Shown here: in pieces, positions 1 to 8,412 of the stretch
Numbering within the stretch: position 1 is the first letter of the stretch
Layout of the letters: each line of letters starts with the position of its first letter
Source: Pseudoalteromonas sp. A25
GTDB lineage: Bacteria > Pseudomonadota > Gammaproteobacteria > Enterobacterales > Alteromonadaceae
Length of the DNA: 64,000 bases
Direction of reading: 5' to 3'
Assembly (NCBI RefSeq): GCF_009176705.1
Contig: NZ_AP021846.1
Location: forward strand, 1,954,001-2,018,000
Position numbers and translations under genes: made by a program
Notes under the pieces: model-generated
The model's input: the letters and a program-made list of their open reading frames with translations, nothing else
What the model was told of the DNA's origin: nothing
Database searches by the model: none

Positions 1-1257
1 AAAGTGATCGTCGTCACAGACGGTGAGCGTATCTTAGGCCTTGGAGACCAAGGTATCGGTGGCATGGGAATTCCAATAGGTAAGTTATCGTTGTATACAG
101 CTTGTGGTGGTATTAGCCCAGCTTATACTTTGCCGGTGATGCTAGATGTGGGCACCAACAACGAGAAATTATTGGCAGATCCTATGTATATGGGGGCGCG
201 ACATAAACGTATTGAACAGCATGAGTATGACGAATTCTTAGAGCTGTTTATTAATGCTGTTAAGCGTCGCTGGCCTAACGTACTTTTGCAGTTTGAAGAT
301 TTTGCTCAACCAAATGCTATGCCGTTACTTAAGCGCTATCGTAACGAGATCTGTAGCTTTAACGATGATATTCAAGGCACGGCATCTGTTACTGTTGGTT
401 CATTGCTTGCGGCCTGTCGGGTTAAAGGCGCTAAGCTATCAGAACAAAAAGTGGTGTTTGTTGGCGCAGGTTCAGCCGGCTGTGGTATTGCTGAGCAAAT
501 TATTAGCCAAATGGTGGCAGAAGGCGCAACCGATGAGCAAGCACGTAGTCAAGTCTACATGGTAGACCGCTTTGGCCTGTTAACTGAAGGCATGCAAGAT
601 CTGCGTGATTTTCAAGCTGCGTTAGTGCAACAAAAAGATGCGTTAAGCGATTGGTCTTATAGTGGAGACTACGCCTCGTTGCTAGATGTAATGCATTGCG
701 CTAAACCAGATATTTTGATTGGTGTATCTGGGCAACCTGGTTTATTTACCGAGCAGGTTATTCGCGCTATGCACAATGGCTGCGAGCGTCCGATTATTTT
801 CCCGCTCAGTAATCCTTCTCGCCAAGTAGAGGCGCACCCTAAAGACGTTATCGAGTGGACTGATGGACAAGCAATAGTAGCAACTGGCAGCCCGTTTGAG
901 CCTGTTAGTTACAACGGGACTACGTTCCCAATTCCTCAGTGTAATAACAGCTATATTTTCCCAGGGATCGGTTTGGGTGTCATTGCTGCAAAAGCAACAA
1001 GCATTACAGACGCCATGTTGATGGTTTCGAGTGAGACATTGGCTGAGTCATCACCATGGGCTAATACTGGCAAAGGTAGCCTATTACCTGCGTTAGTTGA
1101 AATTGAGCCCCTGAGTAAACGTATCGCGTTTGCGGTTGCTAAAAAAGCAATGGAAGAGGGCGTAGCTTTAGAAATGGCTGATGACGCAATATGGGCAGCG
1201 ATAGAGAAAAACTATTGGCTGCCAGAGTACCGTAATTATAAGCGTCGCAGCATTTAA
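1..1257 (+). CDS. maeA: NAD-dependent malic enzyme, 3' part (5' end outside window)
   Basis: The reading frame is open from base 1, so this is the C-terminal 418 residues of a protein normally near 565 residues. It oxidatively decarboxylates malate to pyruvate in the cytoplasm with NAD+. The visible part starts in the catalytic region ([14 protein letters not shown]), carries the malate/metal region with NDDIQGTA, and then a Rossmann dinucleotide fold with [13 protein letters not shown] near residue 157. The conserved SNPSRQVEA and the PGIGLG segment follow. The match in length and motifs is to the large SfcA/MaeA type, not the short MaeB type. It is followed by a strong terminator, so it ends its transcription unit. 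The coenzyme preference is family inference. Confidence 0.93.
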   Translation, partial: KVIVVTDGERILGLGDQGIGGMGIPIGKLSLYTACGGISPAYTLPVMLDVGTNNEKLLADPMYMGARHKRIEQHEYDEFLELFINAVKRRWPNVLLQFEDFAQPNAMPLLKRYRNEICSFNDDIQGTASVTVGSLLAACRVKGAKLSEQKVVFVGAGSAGCGIAEQIISQMVAEGATDEQARSQVYMVDRFGLLTEGMQDLRDFQAALVQQKDALSDWSYSGDYASLLDVMHCAKPDILIGVSGQPGLFTEQVIRAMHNGCERPIIFPLSNPSRQVEAHPKDVIEWTDGQAIVATGSPFEPVSYNGTTFPIPQCNNSYIFPGIGLGVIAAKATSITDAMLMVSSETLAESSPWANTGKGSLLPALVEIEPLSKRIAFAVAKKAMEEGVALEMADDAIWAAIEKNYWLPEYRNYKRRSI

Positions 1258-1272
1258 TTAATCATAAATAGA

Positions 1273-1299
1273 GCCAGCATTATGAATGCTGGCTTTTTT
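1273..1299 (+). terminator. Rho-independent terminator after maeA
   Basis: A perfect 9-bp stem (GCCAGCATT / AATGCTGGC) with a 3-base loop is followed by six T. It starts 15 bases after the maeA stop codon. Confidence 0.9.
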
Positions 1300-1358
1300 G
1301 TATCTATATTTAATTGAGAACCAAGGAGGTGAGATTACATTTTTACGATGAGAGCTGT

Positions 1359-2174
1359 ATGAAATATCTGATACGAAGCGTTTGTTTTTTAGTTTTTTTT
1401 GTATCCAACTGCTATGCATTGGTTATCGACTTAGCGTCTGATTATGACCCGTCAAAAAGCAACGAGCCTACCGACGCTGCTATGGTGATGTTGTTGAAAA
1501 TCCAAAACAACCTCGATGGTAAGCTTATATTTAATCACATCCCAGCAAGCAGAATTAGAGAGTGGCGTGAATTGGACAGCCATCCCACAACATGTCTTTA
1601 CAATAAAGCGAAAACGCCAGAGCGTGCAAAACAAGCCCTGTATAGTAGGTATCCTTTTACTGCTTTTCCTGCTAATAGGATAATTGTTAATAACCCACTT
1701 TCCTTGCCAGAAAGCCTATCAATAGAAGAGCTTGTAACAAAACATGGGTTACAGCTAGGCGTTGCAAAAGGCCGTTCATACGGCCACGAAATCGACCGTA
1801 TGCTTTTAACATTAAAAGATCGAATATTTATAAATGAAGGAGCCAATAGCGCGGCTCGTCTAAGAAAAATGTTGTTGCAAGGTAAGCTCGATGCAATTAT
1901 TGAATATGGTCCAGTATTTAATTATGACTTTCCAGATAGGTCGCAACAAAAAGGCATCACCTTTCATAAAATAAAGGGGGCGCCAGAGGCAACATTTGGT
2001 TACTTTGTTTGTGCCAATTCTGAAGTTGGTCGCCAAGCAATATTTTTATTTAACCAAGCAATGAATAACAAACAATTACAACAGGAAATCATTGATTTTC
2101 ATAAAAATTTGTTTTTTGAGCAAGAAAGTAATTTTATCAGGCAATCGCTAAGCACACAGTTTCTCGTTCAGTGA
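1359..2174 (+). CDS. Periplasmic solute-binding-like protein (amino-acid-binding fold)
   Basis: A 271-residue protein. I chose the ATG at 1359 because a clear signal peptide starts there (MKYLIRSVCFLVFFVSNCYA); the frame stays open for 15 codons upstream. The mature part looks like a family 3 extracellular solute-binding fold: an N-lobe with 'AFPANRIIVNN', then a hinge-like 'LQLGVAKGRSYGHEID' and 'LLQGKLDAIIEYGPVF', which is typical of the two-lobed binding proteins found alone in Alteromonadales and Vibrio. There is no adjacent permease or ATPase, so it may be a sensor-type or orphan protein rather than part of a transporter. A perfect Shine-Dalgarno (AAGGAGGTGAG, 1323-1333) lies 25 bases too far upstream to serve this start. 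The substrate is unknown. Confidence 0.7.
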   Translation: MKYLIRSVCFLVFFVSNCYALVIDLASDYDPSKSNEPTDAAMVMLLKIQNNLDGKLIFNHIPASRIREWRELDSHPTTCLYNKAKTPERAKQALYSRYPFTAFPANRIIVNNPLSLPESLSIEELVTKHGLQLGVAKGRSYGHEIDRMLLTLKDRIFINEGANSAARLRKMLLQGKLDAIIEYGPVFNYDFPDRSQQKGITFHKIKGAPEATFGYFVCANSEVGRQAIFLFNQAMNNKQLQQEIIDFHKNLFFEQESNFIRQSLSTQFLVQ

Positions 2175-2229
2175 TGATTAATAGTAGTATGATTCAATAC
2201 TGCTATTCCCTAACTAAAGGATTTTTATT

Positions 2230-2943
2230 ATGCGCATGTTAATAAGCACCGTAGCCGCTTCATTGTTTTGTATGAGTTCATTTGCCAGTACCGTACCAGA
2301 CGACCCTCATCTCTATGTACAAGGGCACGCAAAGGTAAAAGTACAACCTGATATAGCGACGATCCGAGTCGCAATAGTAGAGAAGGGTGAGCAACTTGTG
2401 CAGGCAAAAAAGAAAGTAGACGAAATTATGGCAAAAGCCATCAAACTAGCTAAAGGGTTTGATATTGAAAAAGACGACATTCATGCTGATCAACTCAATG
2501 TGTATCGTCAAACCCGTTACAACCGCAATACCAATGAAGAAGAGTTTGAAGGGTTTAGAGTGACGCGTAGTTTGACAATGACGTTAAAAAATATTGAAAG
2601 CTATCCAGCGCTTTTACAGGCTCTCGTTGATACAGGGATCACTGAATTCAATAACACAGAGTTTAGTGTAAGCAATAGAGAAGAACTCGTTGACAGTTTA
2701 AAACTCAAAGCGATTAAAGATGCCAAATTAGCAGCTAAAGAGCTCGCTACGGCGTTTGAGGTAGAGCTTGATAAACTTTATTCTGTGTCTTTTTCACCCA
2801 TTAACGCTCCCGTAGCGCCTTATTTACGTCAGGCTCCTGCCATGAGAATGATGGACTCAGAGTCTGGTAGCTATAAAGAAGCCTATAACACCGGCGCAAT
2901 CACCATTGATGCTGAGGTTTATGCTATCTACTTGCTTAAGTAA
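2230..2943 (+). CDS. SIMPL-domain (DUF541, YggE-like) periplasmic protein
   Basis: A 237-residue protein with a signal peptide ending near residue 20 (CMSSFAS) and one SIMPL/DUF541 domain over nearly the whole mature part. The typical features are the start 'VQGHAKVKVQPDIATIRVAI', the middle 'FRVTRSLTMTLKNIESYPALLQALVDTGI' and the late 'KAIKDAKLAAKELATAF'. The family includes E. coli YggE, linked to reduced oxidative stress, but the biochemical function is not settled. AAAGGA eight bases before the ATG supports the start. It stands alone, 55 bases after the binding-protein gene. Confidence 0.85.
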   Translation: MRMLISTVAASLFCMSSFASTVPDDPHLYVQGHAKVKVQPDIATIRVAIVEKGEQLVQAKKKVDEIMAKAIKLAKGFDIEKDDIHADQLNVYRQTRYNRNTNEEEFEGFRVTRSLTMTLKNIESYPALLQALVDTGITEFNNTEFSVSNREELVDSLKLKAIKDAKLAAKELATAFEVELDKLYSVSFSPINAPVAPYLRQAPAMRMMDSESGSYKEAYNTGAITIDAEVYAIYLLK

Positions 2944-2963
2944 GCATGAATAACTTTGCAAAT

Positions 2964-2987
2964 GATAGGCGACATTGGGCGCCTATC
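2964..2987 (+). terminator. Hairpin after the SIMPL gene, possible terminator
   Basis: An 8-bp stem (GATAGGCG / CGCCTATC) with an 8-base loop, 20 bases after the stop codon. The following tract is only GCATTTG, so termination may be weak or Rho-assisted. Confidence 0.4.
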
Positions 2988-3053
2988 GCATTTGTAGCGT
3001 CTTTGAGTATAATGCGCTCTTTGTTATTTGTTGCGCGCATTAAGTAGAAACTC

Positions 3054-3689
3054 ATGAGTCGTAAGATTTTTATAGTTGGTTTACCAAGAACGGGCACCAC
3101 GAGTATTTGCATAGCTTGTTTAGAGCTAGGTTATAAAACTGCGCATACCGCATATACTAGGCAAACTTTTGAAAATGCACAGGTATTGGCCGATACACCA
3201 ATTTTTAATGATTATCAGCGCCTATCCGAAGTTTACCCAAATAGTCGATTTATATATTTAGAGCGTGATCTACCATTGTGGTTGCCTTCAATATCTCAGC
3301 TATTAACAAGAATGACGACAAACCTTTTAACGGCTGAAGGCGGCTTTAATGAAACCATCAAACGTTGTTATTTAAATACGTTTAAAGGGCTAACCCCTGA
3401 ATTAACGACCAACTATGATTACTTAAAAAACTGTTATGAATTGCATAAACAACAAGCAAAGTCATTTTTTAACGACAATGACTTAGAGCACATAGACCTT
3501 AACATAGCTCATGCTCATGCTTTAGATAAGCTAACAGACTTTTTAGGCGTGACAACTCATAAGCTTAAGCTAATGCCATTTACGAATATAGGGGGAAAGG
3601 TGACAGCTTGGAATAATATTCGCCACCCGCTAAAAGTTGAATCTACACGAAATGGTAAAGTTGACAAAGATTCATTGCTTATTACCTAA
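3054..3689 (+). CDS. Small sulfotransferase-family protein
   Basis: A 211-residue P-loop protein. The N-terminus reads KIFIVGLPRTGTTS, the 5'-phosphosulfate-binding loop of PAPS-dependent sulfotransferases. 'SRFIYLERDLPLWLPS' at about residues 64-79 fits the 3'-phosphate-binding strand and helix. The C-terminal 'LDKLTDFLGV' resembles the usual end of these proteins. It would move a sulfuryl group from PAPS to an unknown acceptor, perhaps a carbohydrate or lipid. It is short for the family (250-300 residues is common) and lacks an obvious catalytic base that I can name. It is a single gene, upstream of miaE with a 77-base gap. Confidence 0.75.
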   Translation: MSRKIFIVGLPRTGTTSICIACLELGYKTAHTAYTRQTFENAQVLADTPIFNDYQRLSEVYPNSRFIYLERDLPLWLPSISQLLTRMTTNLLTAEGGFNETIKRCYLNTFKGLTPELTTNYDYLKNCYELHKQQAKSFFNDNDLEHIDLNIAHAHALDKLTDFLGVTTHKLKLMPFTNIGGKVTAWNNIRHPLKVESTRNGKVDKDSLLIT

Positions 3690-3766
3690 CAAACTTGGCC
3701 ACTTTGCCTGATAGCTCTAATAAGATAGAATGCACGAAATTTTTTGCATAATAACTTTATTTAGCT

Positions 3767-4339
3767 ATGTTCGAACTTAAATATCACACCCCATTTGATT
3801 GGACGCATAAAGTACTAGAAGATTTTGGTACTTTTTTGCAGGACCACGCAGCTGCTGAGAAAAAAGCATCTGGCATGGCTATGTCAATGCTTAGTCATTA
3901 TCCTGATAGGATCAAATTGGTTAAGGCCATGACAGATTTAGCCATCGAAGAGATGATACACTTTAAACAAGTTTTAAAGTTACTTAATGAACGTGGCATT
4001 ACATTAGGTAATGATCAAAAAGACCCTTACGTTAAAAAGATTCGAGCGCTATTTAGAAATGGCCGAGATGAATTTTTGATAGACCGTTTATTAGTTGCAG
4101 CAGTGATAGAAGCGCGTGGTCATGAGCGTTTTTCTTTAGTTGCCGAAGCGCTTCCTGATGGCAAAGAAAAAGACTTTTACGTTGCAATTGCAAAGTCTGA
4201 AGAAAAACATAAAAACTTGTTTGTTGAACTGGCTTACGAATATTTTGACAAGCAAATGATTGACGAACGCTTAGAAGAAATCTTAATTGCAGAGGCAAAA
4301 ATCTGCGAAGAAATCCCTTTTACAGCGGCTCTGCATTAA
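3767..4339 (+). CDS. miaE: tRNA 2-methylthio-N6-isopentenyladenosine-37 hydroxylase
   Basis: A 190-residue ferritin-like diiron enzyme that hydroxylates ms2i6A37 to ms2io6A37 in tRNAs reading codons that start with U. The length and sequence fit MiaE. Helix motifs that supply iron ligands are visible: 'DHAAAEKKASG', 'AIEEMIHFKQV' (E and E..H), 'AAVIEARGHERF' (E..H) and 'AKSEEKHKNLF' (E..H). No signal peptide is present, so it acts in the cytoplasm. It is monocistronic and followed by an inverted repeat before the cold-shock gene. Confidence 0.93.
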   Translation: MFELKYHTPFDWTHKVLEDFGTFLQDHAAAEKKASGMAMSMLSHYPDRIKLVKAMTDLAIEEMIHFKQVLKLLNERGITLGNDQKDPYVKKIRALFRNGRDEFLIDRLLVAAVIEARGHERFSLVAEALPDGKEKDFYVAIAKSEEKHKNLFVELAYEYFDKQMIDERLEEILIAEAKICEEIPFTAALH

Positions 4340-4361
4340 TTACACAAGTGAAGCAAAAGTG

Positions 4362-4396
4362 ACTTGGTGGAACCGTCGAGCAGTTATCCACCAAGT
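4362..4396 (+). other. Ten-bp inverted repeat between miaE and the cold-shock gene
   Basis: ACTTGGTGGA (4362-4371) and TCCACCAAGT (4387-4396) are perfectly complementary around a 15-base loop. No T tract follows (TGGTTAAAAAAT), so it may be a Rho-dependent end or an mRNA-stabilising hairpin for miaE. Confidence 0.5.
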
Positions 4397-4439
4397 TGGT
4401 TAAAAAATAACAAAACACAGAAATAACTGAAAAAATTAG

Positions 4440-4467
4440 TTGACTTACCCTTATAATTCTATATAGT
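4440..4467 (+). promoter_or_regulatory. Candidate sigma-70 promoter of the cold-shock gene
   Basis: TTGACT (4440-4445) and TATAGT (4462-4467) are separated by 16 bases. Start of transcription would be near 4473. Confidence 0.55.
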
Positions 4468-4472
4468 GGGTC

Positions 4473-4628
4473 CCAGCTTAAAAGTAAGAATATATACACA
4501 CTCCATTTCGAAGCGTTAACGTTAGTACCTCCGTCCTGTAGTTTTTAAATATCATTTATTTTTTGTGCTATTCCGTCTGACTCTGATGATAGTCAGCATT
4601 TTAAAATTTAATTTACAGGATAGATATT
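4473..4628 (+). promoter_or_regulatory. Long 5' untranslated leader of the cold-shock gene
   Basis: About 155 bases lie between the predicted transcript start and the ATG. Leaders of this length are typical of cold-inducible cspA-type mRNAs, where they act as an RNA thermoswitch. No E. coli cold-box sequence could be matched with confidence. An AGGA ribosome-binding site ends about eight bases before the ATG. Confidence 0.5.
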
Positions 4629-4838
4629 ATGTCTAACACAGTTACTGGTACCGTTAAGTGGTTCAATGAGTCTAAAGGTTTTGGTTTTATCGCACAAGAA
4701 AATGGCGCAGACGTATTTGCTCATTTCAGCGCAATTAAAGGCGATGGTTTCAAAACTCTTGCTGAAGGCCAACGTGTAGAATTCACTCTTGCTCAAGGCC
4801 AAAAAGGTCCTCAAGCAGAGAACATCGTTGCACTTTAA
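4629..4838 (+). CDS. Cold-shock protein, CspA family
   Basis: A 69-residue single cold-shock domain. RNP1 (KGFGFIA, residues 16-22) and RNP2 (DVFAHFS, about 30-36) are intact, with the family start '[18 protein letters not shown]' and end '[12 protein letters not shown]'. It binds single-stranded RNA or DNA and melts secondary structure. The long leader suggests temperature control, but the constitutive CspE/CspC type cannot be excluded from the protein alone. A strong terminator follows directly. Confidence 0.96.
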   Translation: MSNTVTGTVKWFNESKGFGFIAQENGADVFAHFSAIKGDGFKTLAEGQRVEFTLAQGQKGPQAENIVAL

Positions 4839-4858
4839 TTTTTAAAAATTAAGTGAAA

Positions 4859-4886
4859 CAAAAAGGCAGCATAGGCTGCCTTTTTT
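4859..4886 (+). terminator. Terminator of the cold-shock gene
   Basis: Stem GGCAGC / GCTGCC (4865-4870 / 4875-4880) with loop ATAG, flanked by an A tract and six T, which extend the stem. Confidence 0.9.
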
Positions 4887-5000
4887 AATGTCAAAATTTT
4901 AGTCCAAATTCTCTTCAAATTATTAATCAATAGAATAGATAGAACAAACACAAGCTACTGCTAGCAATTTACTTTTACTCTAAATGTTTCCCAGAAAATA

Positions 5001-5027
5001 AAAAACGCTCAATGGAGTCATCGAGCG
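5001..5027 (-). terminator. Terminator of the chemoreceptor gene
   Basis: Read on the minus strand, a 9-bp stem (CGCTCGATG / CATTGAGCG, one G-T pair) with loop ACTC is followed by TTTTTTATTTT. It lies 19 bases after the chemoreceptor stop. Confidence 0.85.
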
Positions 5028-5045
5028 CTTGATAATCTTAGCTAA

Positions 5046-6668
5046 CTAAAGCTTAAACTTAGATGTTGAATCGAGTAAGTTATCCGAAAGTTTGTGTAGG
5101 TTCTGTGCAACATCACCCACTTGCTGTAACGCCTTCATCGTCTCTTCAAATGAGCTATGCATATTAGAAACGTTATCAACAACCATTGCAGCAACCGATG
5201 TTTGTTCTTCTGTTGCGGTTGCTATTTGAGAGTTCATTCCATTGATAGCCAATATTTGCTCTGAAATTAATTGGATTGAATTACCGGTTGCTTGCGCAGC
5301 TTCTGCATTGTTGGTGGCCATGTCTCTTGCTGTATTCATAGCGTTCACTGAATCTGATGCGGCTACTGTTAGTATGTTGATCAGTTCACGTATTTCATTT
5401 GTTGATTTAGCGGTCCTTGATGCAAGCTCTCGTACTTCATCAGCTACAACCGCAAAGCCACGACCTTGCTCGCCTGCACGCGCAGCCTCAATGGCTGCAT
5501 TCAAGGCTAGAAGGTTGGTCTGCTCCGCAATCGAGGTGATCACATTCAAAATCTGTGTCACATTTTGGGTGTCGTCCGCCAGCTTGTTAATCGTAACAGC
5601 TGCTTTATTAATCTCTTCACTTAAATCTTGAGATTGTGCGACTGACACGTTAATTTGCTTCAAACTTTCATCTACTGCGTTTTCTGCCAGTTCTGCTGCT
5701 TGAAAAGCTGACGCCGCAGACTGCGATATGTCGCCGACACTTTGCTTCATTTCTTCCATTGAGTTTCTAACAACTTCAGCATCGCTAGATTGCTGCTGAG
5801 TAGCGCGCTCTGCAGATTCCATCCCTTGTACTAGCCGAGTGGAGTTTTCCATTAGGGGTTCTACCACTGCAATTACATCTTCTACCGTGCCGCGTAGTAA
5901 ATTGATAAACGCGTTGAAATTTTTTGATACCTGGCCAATTTCATCAGCAGAAGACACTGTAAGTTGTGAGCTTAAGGAGCCTTTACCTTCAGCTAGTAGA
6001 TGTAAATTATCTGCAGCTTGGCCTGCGGAGGAGCTTATGCCTCGGGCAATCATTACTGCAAGTACAATAACCAATGCTAAAGATATAACCGCCACAATAA
6101 ACATCATAGTAAGCGCATCATCCGCGTTAGACTTAGTATTGTTTATCAGCTCAGAAAACCGCTCATTGGCGCGCTGTTTATCATCATTAAGGGTTTTTAA
6201 TACGCTATCAAATAGGTCACTTTTTTGCTTGGCGATTTGCGGCAATTTGGCAAAGTCTGCGGTGCCGTCAATCATACTTGTCGCTATTTGCCTTGCTATC
6301 TTGCCGTACTCTTGTAAATTACGAACGGTACTCGATGTTGGAAAGTTTTCATTCAGCAAGGGCACTTGCTTTAAGTTTTCTACTAATTTTTTTTGCGTTG
6401 CTCCTGCTTTACTAATCAACTCAGCATCACCAAAGGTAACCGATTGGGTGTATGTTTCGTCGAGTGTTTGCATTGCAGTAACATTTTCGGATGTTAATAT
6501 TAATAGCTTGTATGTTTGATTTTCTAATTCGTCAAGTGAGCGCTGATTCTCCAGTAAAGAGGTGTAGTTAATCATTACCAATACAATAAATGCTGCAACT
6601 GCAACTATGGTTATCGCATGGATTTTTTTTGAAATACTCATATTTTTAAAATGCAATAAGTTCGACAT
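5046..6668 (-). CDS. Methyl-accepting chemotaxis protein
   Basis: A 540-residue transmembrane receptor for chemotaxis. I place the start at 6668 ([15 protein letters not shown]), where AAGGTG lies six bases upstream; the frame extends ten codons further. It has TM1 at about residues 16-35, a periplasmic helical region of about 150 residues (4-helix-bundle type), TM2 at about 185-208, a HAMP region, and a long cytoplasmic coiled-coil. The hairpin tip is intact ([20 protein letters not shown], then [15 protein letters not shown]). No CheW/CheR-binding pentapeptide is visible at the C-terminus. The ligand is not predictable. It is divergent from the porin gene. Confidence 0.93.
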   Translation of the reverse strand: MSNLLHFKNMSISKKIHAITIVAVAAFIVLVMINYTSLLENQRSLDELENQTYKLLILTSENVTAMQTLDETYTQSVTFGDAELISKAGATQKKLVENLKQVPLLNENFPTSSTVRNLQEYGKIARQIATSMIDGTADFAKLPQIAKQKSDLFDSVLKTLNDDKQRANERFSELINNTKSNADDALTMMFIVAVISLALVIVLAVMIARGISSSAGQAADNLHLLAEGKGSLSSQLTVSSADEIGQVSKNFNAFINLLRGTVEDVIAVVEPLMENSTRLVQGMESAERATQQQSSDAEVVRNSMEEMKQSVGDISQSAASAFQAAELAENAVDESLKQINVSVAQSQDLSEEINKAAVTINKLADDTQNVTQILNVITSIAEQTNLLALNAAIEAARAGEQGRGFAVVADEVRELASRTAKSTNEIRELINILTVAASDSVNAMNTARDMATNNAEAAQATGNSIQLISEQILAINGMNSQIATATEEQTSVAAMVVDNVSNMHSSFEETMKALQQVGDVAQNLHKLSDNLLDSTSKFKL

Positions 6669-6874
6669 ATAACACCTTGTAATATAACAATGTGACAACC
6701 TAAGTTGTGTTGTTCCTTGCCAACTACCTAATTAAAGGCGTGGCTTTCGTTATTTGGCACTTTCCCCTAAAGATAAGCTTAGCCATATTCCAATTTTTAT
6801 CAATAAAACTTTCTTTTTCGGAGGTTTAACTATACTTAGCTTGCCAATAACTCATAAATTAGGCGGAGCTATCT

Positions 6875-7948
6875 ATGAAACTAAAAGCTACTCTCTTGGC
6901 CGCTGCTTTGTGCTCTACAGCAGCTCATGCAGAGATTAATATTTCGGGTTTTGCAAGTATAAACGGGGGTAAAGTGCTTAGCGGTACGGGCGCGCCCCAG
7001 TATGGTATTGAGCCATCATTTCTTGCTGACTACCCAATCGTTAGTACCTACACAGAGGATTTTTCCTTTTCACCTGAATCACTTATCGGTCTGCAAGTAA
7101 CTGGAAACTTAGGAGATGGACTGAGTGTAACTGGGCAAATTGTTGCACGTGGTGCGAATGACTATGATGCAGAATTTGAATGGGCTTACATATCTTATGA
7201 ACTAAACGACAGTTGGACATTACAAGCCGGCAAGAAGAGATTACCACTTTTTTATTACTCAGATTTTTATGATGTTGGCTATGCCTATGTATGGATGCGA
7301 CCGCCCGCTGACAACTATACCTGGCAAATTTTTAACTACGAAGGGGTTAATTTACTTTACAATGGCTCAGTAGGAGATTGGGGACTGTCAGCCAATATTT
7401 ACACTGGTAAAGAAGATGATGAAGAAAATAAACTGCTTTCAGACTTTTTCTTTAGAGCTCCGACGCGCGAAATTTGGGAAGATATTTTGGGCGGGGTTGT
7501 TAACTTAAGCCATGACTGGCTTGAAATTCGATTAACTCACATGCGTTACACTAACAAACGGTTTGTAAATGGTGAGCCAACCATGTGGAATGGAAAAGAT
7601 AGTCGAGACGGTAAGTTCTATGGCCTAGCGGTTAATGCCGATTTTGGTAACTTCTTTGTGCTATCTGAGCTCAATCGCTTATCTTTAGATACCGATTTTG
7701 ATACGTACATGTTAAGTGCAGGCTATCGCTTTGATGAGATCACGCCTTACATTATGTATTCAAACTATGAACAAGACGGCGAGGGCGATACTGAAAAACA
7801 CGATACTACAGCGATAGGTGTGCGTTGGAACTTTCATCCCTCTGCTGCATTTAAGGTGCAATATGACAGAGTTAAAGACGATTCATTTGACTTTGCCGTT
7901 GCTGGTGACAGCAAAGCAATTACCTTTGGTGTTGATGTAGTATTTTAG
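6875..7948 (+). CDS. Outer-membrane porin-like beta-barrel protein
   Basis: A 357-residue protein with a signal peptide (MKLKATLLAAALCSTAAHA), a mature start 'EINISGFASINGG' typical of gammaproteobacterial porins and OmpA/OprP-like barrels, alternating amphipathic strands and a C-terminal phenylalanine (ITFGVDVVF), the outer-membrane insertion signal. 'SWTLQAGKKRLPLFYYSDF' resembles the porin constriction segment seen in DcaP/OprP-like proteins. GGCGGAGC precedes the ATG. A PstS-like gene follows 10 bases later, so the two are probably one operon. Phosphate or another anion is a possible solute by that context only. Confidence 0.75.
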   Translation: MKLKATLLAAALCSTAAHAEINISGFASINGGKVLSGTGAPQYGIEPSFLADYPIVSTYTEDFSFSPESLIGLQVTGNLGDGLSVTGQIVARGANDYDAEFEWAYISYELNDSWTLQAGKKRLPLFYYSDFYDVGYAYVWMRPPADNYTWQIFNYEGVNLLYNGSVGDWGLSANIYTGKEDDEENKLLSDFFFRAPTREIWEDILGGVVNLSHDWLEIRLTHMRYTNKRFVNGEPTMWNGKDSRDGKFYGLAVNADFGNFFVLSELNRLSLDTDFDTYMLSAGYRFDEITPYIMYSNYEQDGEGDTEKHDTTAIGVRWNFHPSAAFKVQYDRVKDDSFDFAVAGDSKAITFGVDVVF

Positions 7949-7958
7949 GAGCTAAGCG

Positions 7959-8366
7959 ATGAAACATTTTATTTATTTTGCACTTTTAGCGCTAAGCGCT
8001 CATTCATATTCAGCAGTGTCGGTGATTGTTCACCCAAGTAATAGTAGTTCGTTTGACGATTCGACAATTAATCGAATTTTCACAGGAAAAGAGAAGTCAT
8101 TTAGTAACGGTAACAAAGCTATCCCTATCGGCCAAGATACAGGAAACCCGATCACAGAAGAGTTCAATACTAAAGTACTTAATAAGTCATCTGCGCAACT
8201 AAAGGCTTATTGGTCAAAATTGATATTCACAGGAAAGGGCACGCCTCCTAAAGAAGCGGCAAATGATGCTGAAGTGATCCAAAGCGTCTCATCTAACCCT
8301 GACACAATCGGTTTTGTATCTTCAAGCGCCGTAACGGGTGATGTGAAGGTTGTTAAAGAGTTCTAA
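7959..8366 (+). CDS. Small PstS-like phosphate-binding periplasmic protein
   Basis: A 135-residue protein with a signal peptide (cleavage near HSYSA, residue 19). It resembles the N-lobe part of PstS: 'VIVHPSNSSSFDDSTINRIFTGKEKSFSNG', 'KSSAQLKAYWSKLIFTGKGTPPKEAAND' and 'VSSNPDTIGFVSSSAV'. It is half the length of a full PstS, as in the short single-lobe-like proteins common in Vibrionales and Alteromonadales. No pst permease genes are nearby. Location 10 bases after the porin suggests a joint role at the envelope, perhaps in oxyanion uptake or sensing. Transport function is uncertain. Confidence 0.7.
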   Translation: MKHFIYFALLALSAHSYSAVSVIVHPSNSSSFDDSTINRIFTGKEKSFSNGNKAIPIGQDTGNPITEEFNTKVLNKSSAQLKAYWSKLIFTGKGTPPKEAANDAEVIQSVSSNPDTIGFVSSSAVTGDVKVVKEF

Positions 8367-8378
8367 TTGTTAGAACTT

Positions 8379-8408
8379 AAAAAACTCGCTCTTTTGAGCG
8401 AGTTTTTT
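8379..8408. terminator. Bidirectional terminator between convergent genes
   Basis: ACTCGCTC / GAGCGAGT (8384-8391 / 8396-8403) with loop TTTT, flanked by A5 on the left and T6 on the right, so it works in both directions for the PstS-like gene and the secreted hydrolase. Confidence 0.92.
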
Positions 8409-8412
8409 ATGC

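Noticed and set aside
1323..1333. Perfect Shine-Dalgarno AAGGAGGTGAG as start signal of the binding-protein gene
   Set aside because: No start codon lies at the right distance; the signal peptide clearly begins at 1359. A four-codon frame at 1348-1362 is too short to call.
4452..4457. TATAAT as -10 element for the cold-shock gene
   Set aside because: It is only six bases after TTGACT, far too close; TATAGT at 4462 with 16-base spacing fits.
5242..6519. Long plus-strand ORFs opposite the chemoreceptor gene
   Set aside because: They are shadows of a strongly coding minus-strand frame with full MCP domain structure.
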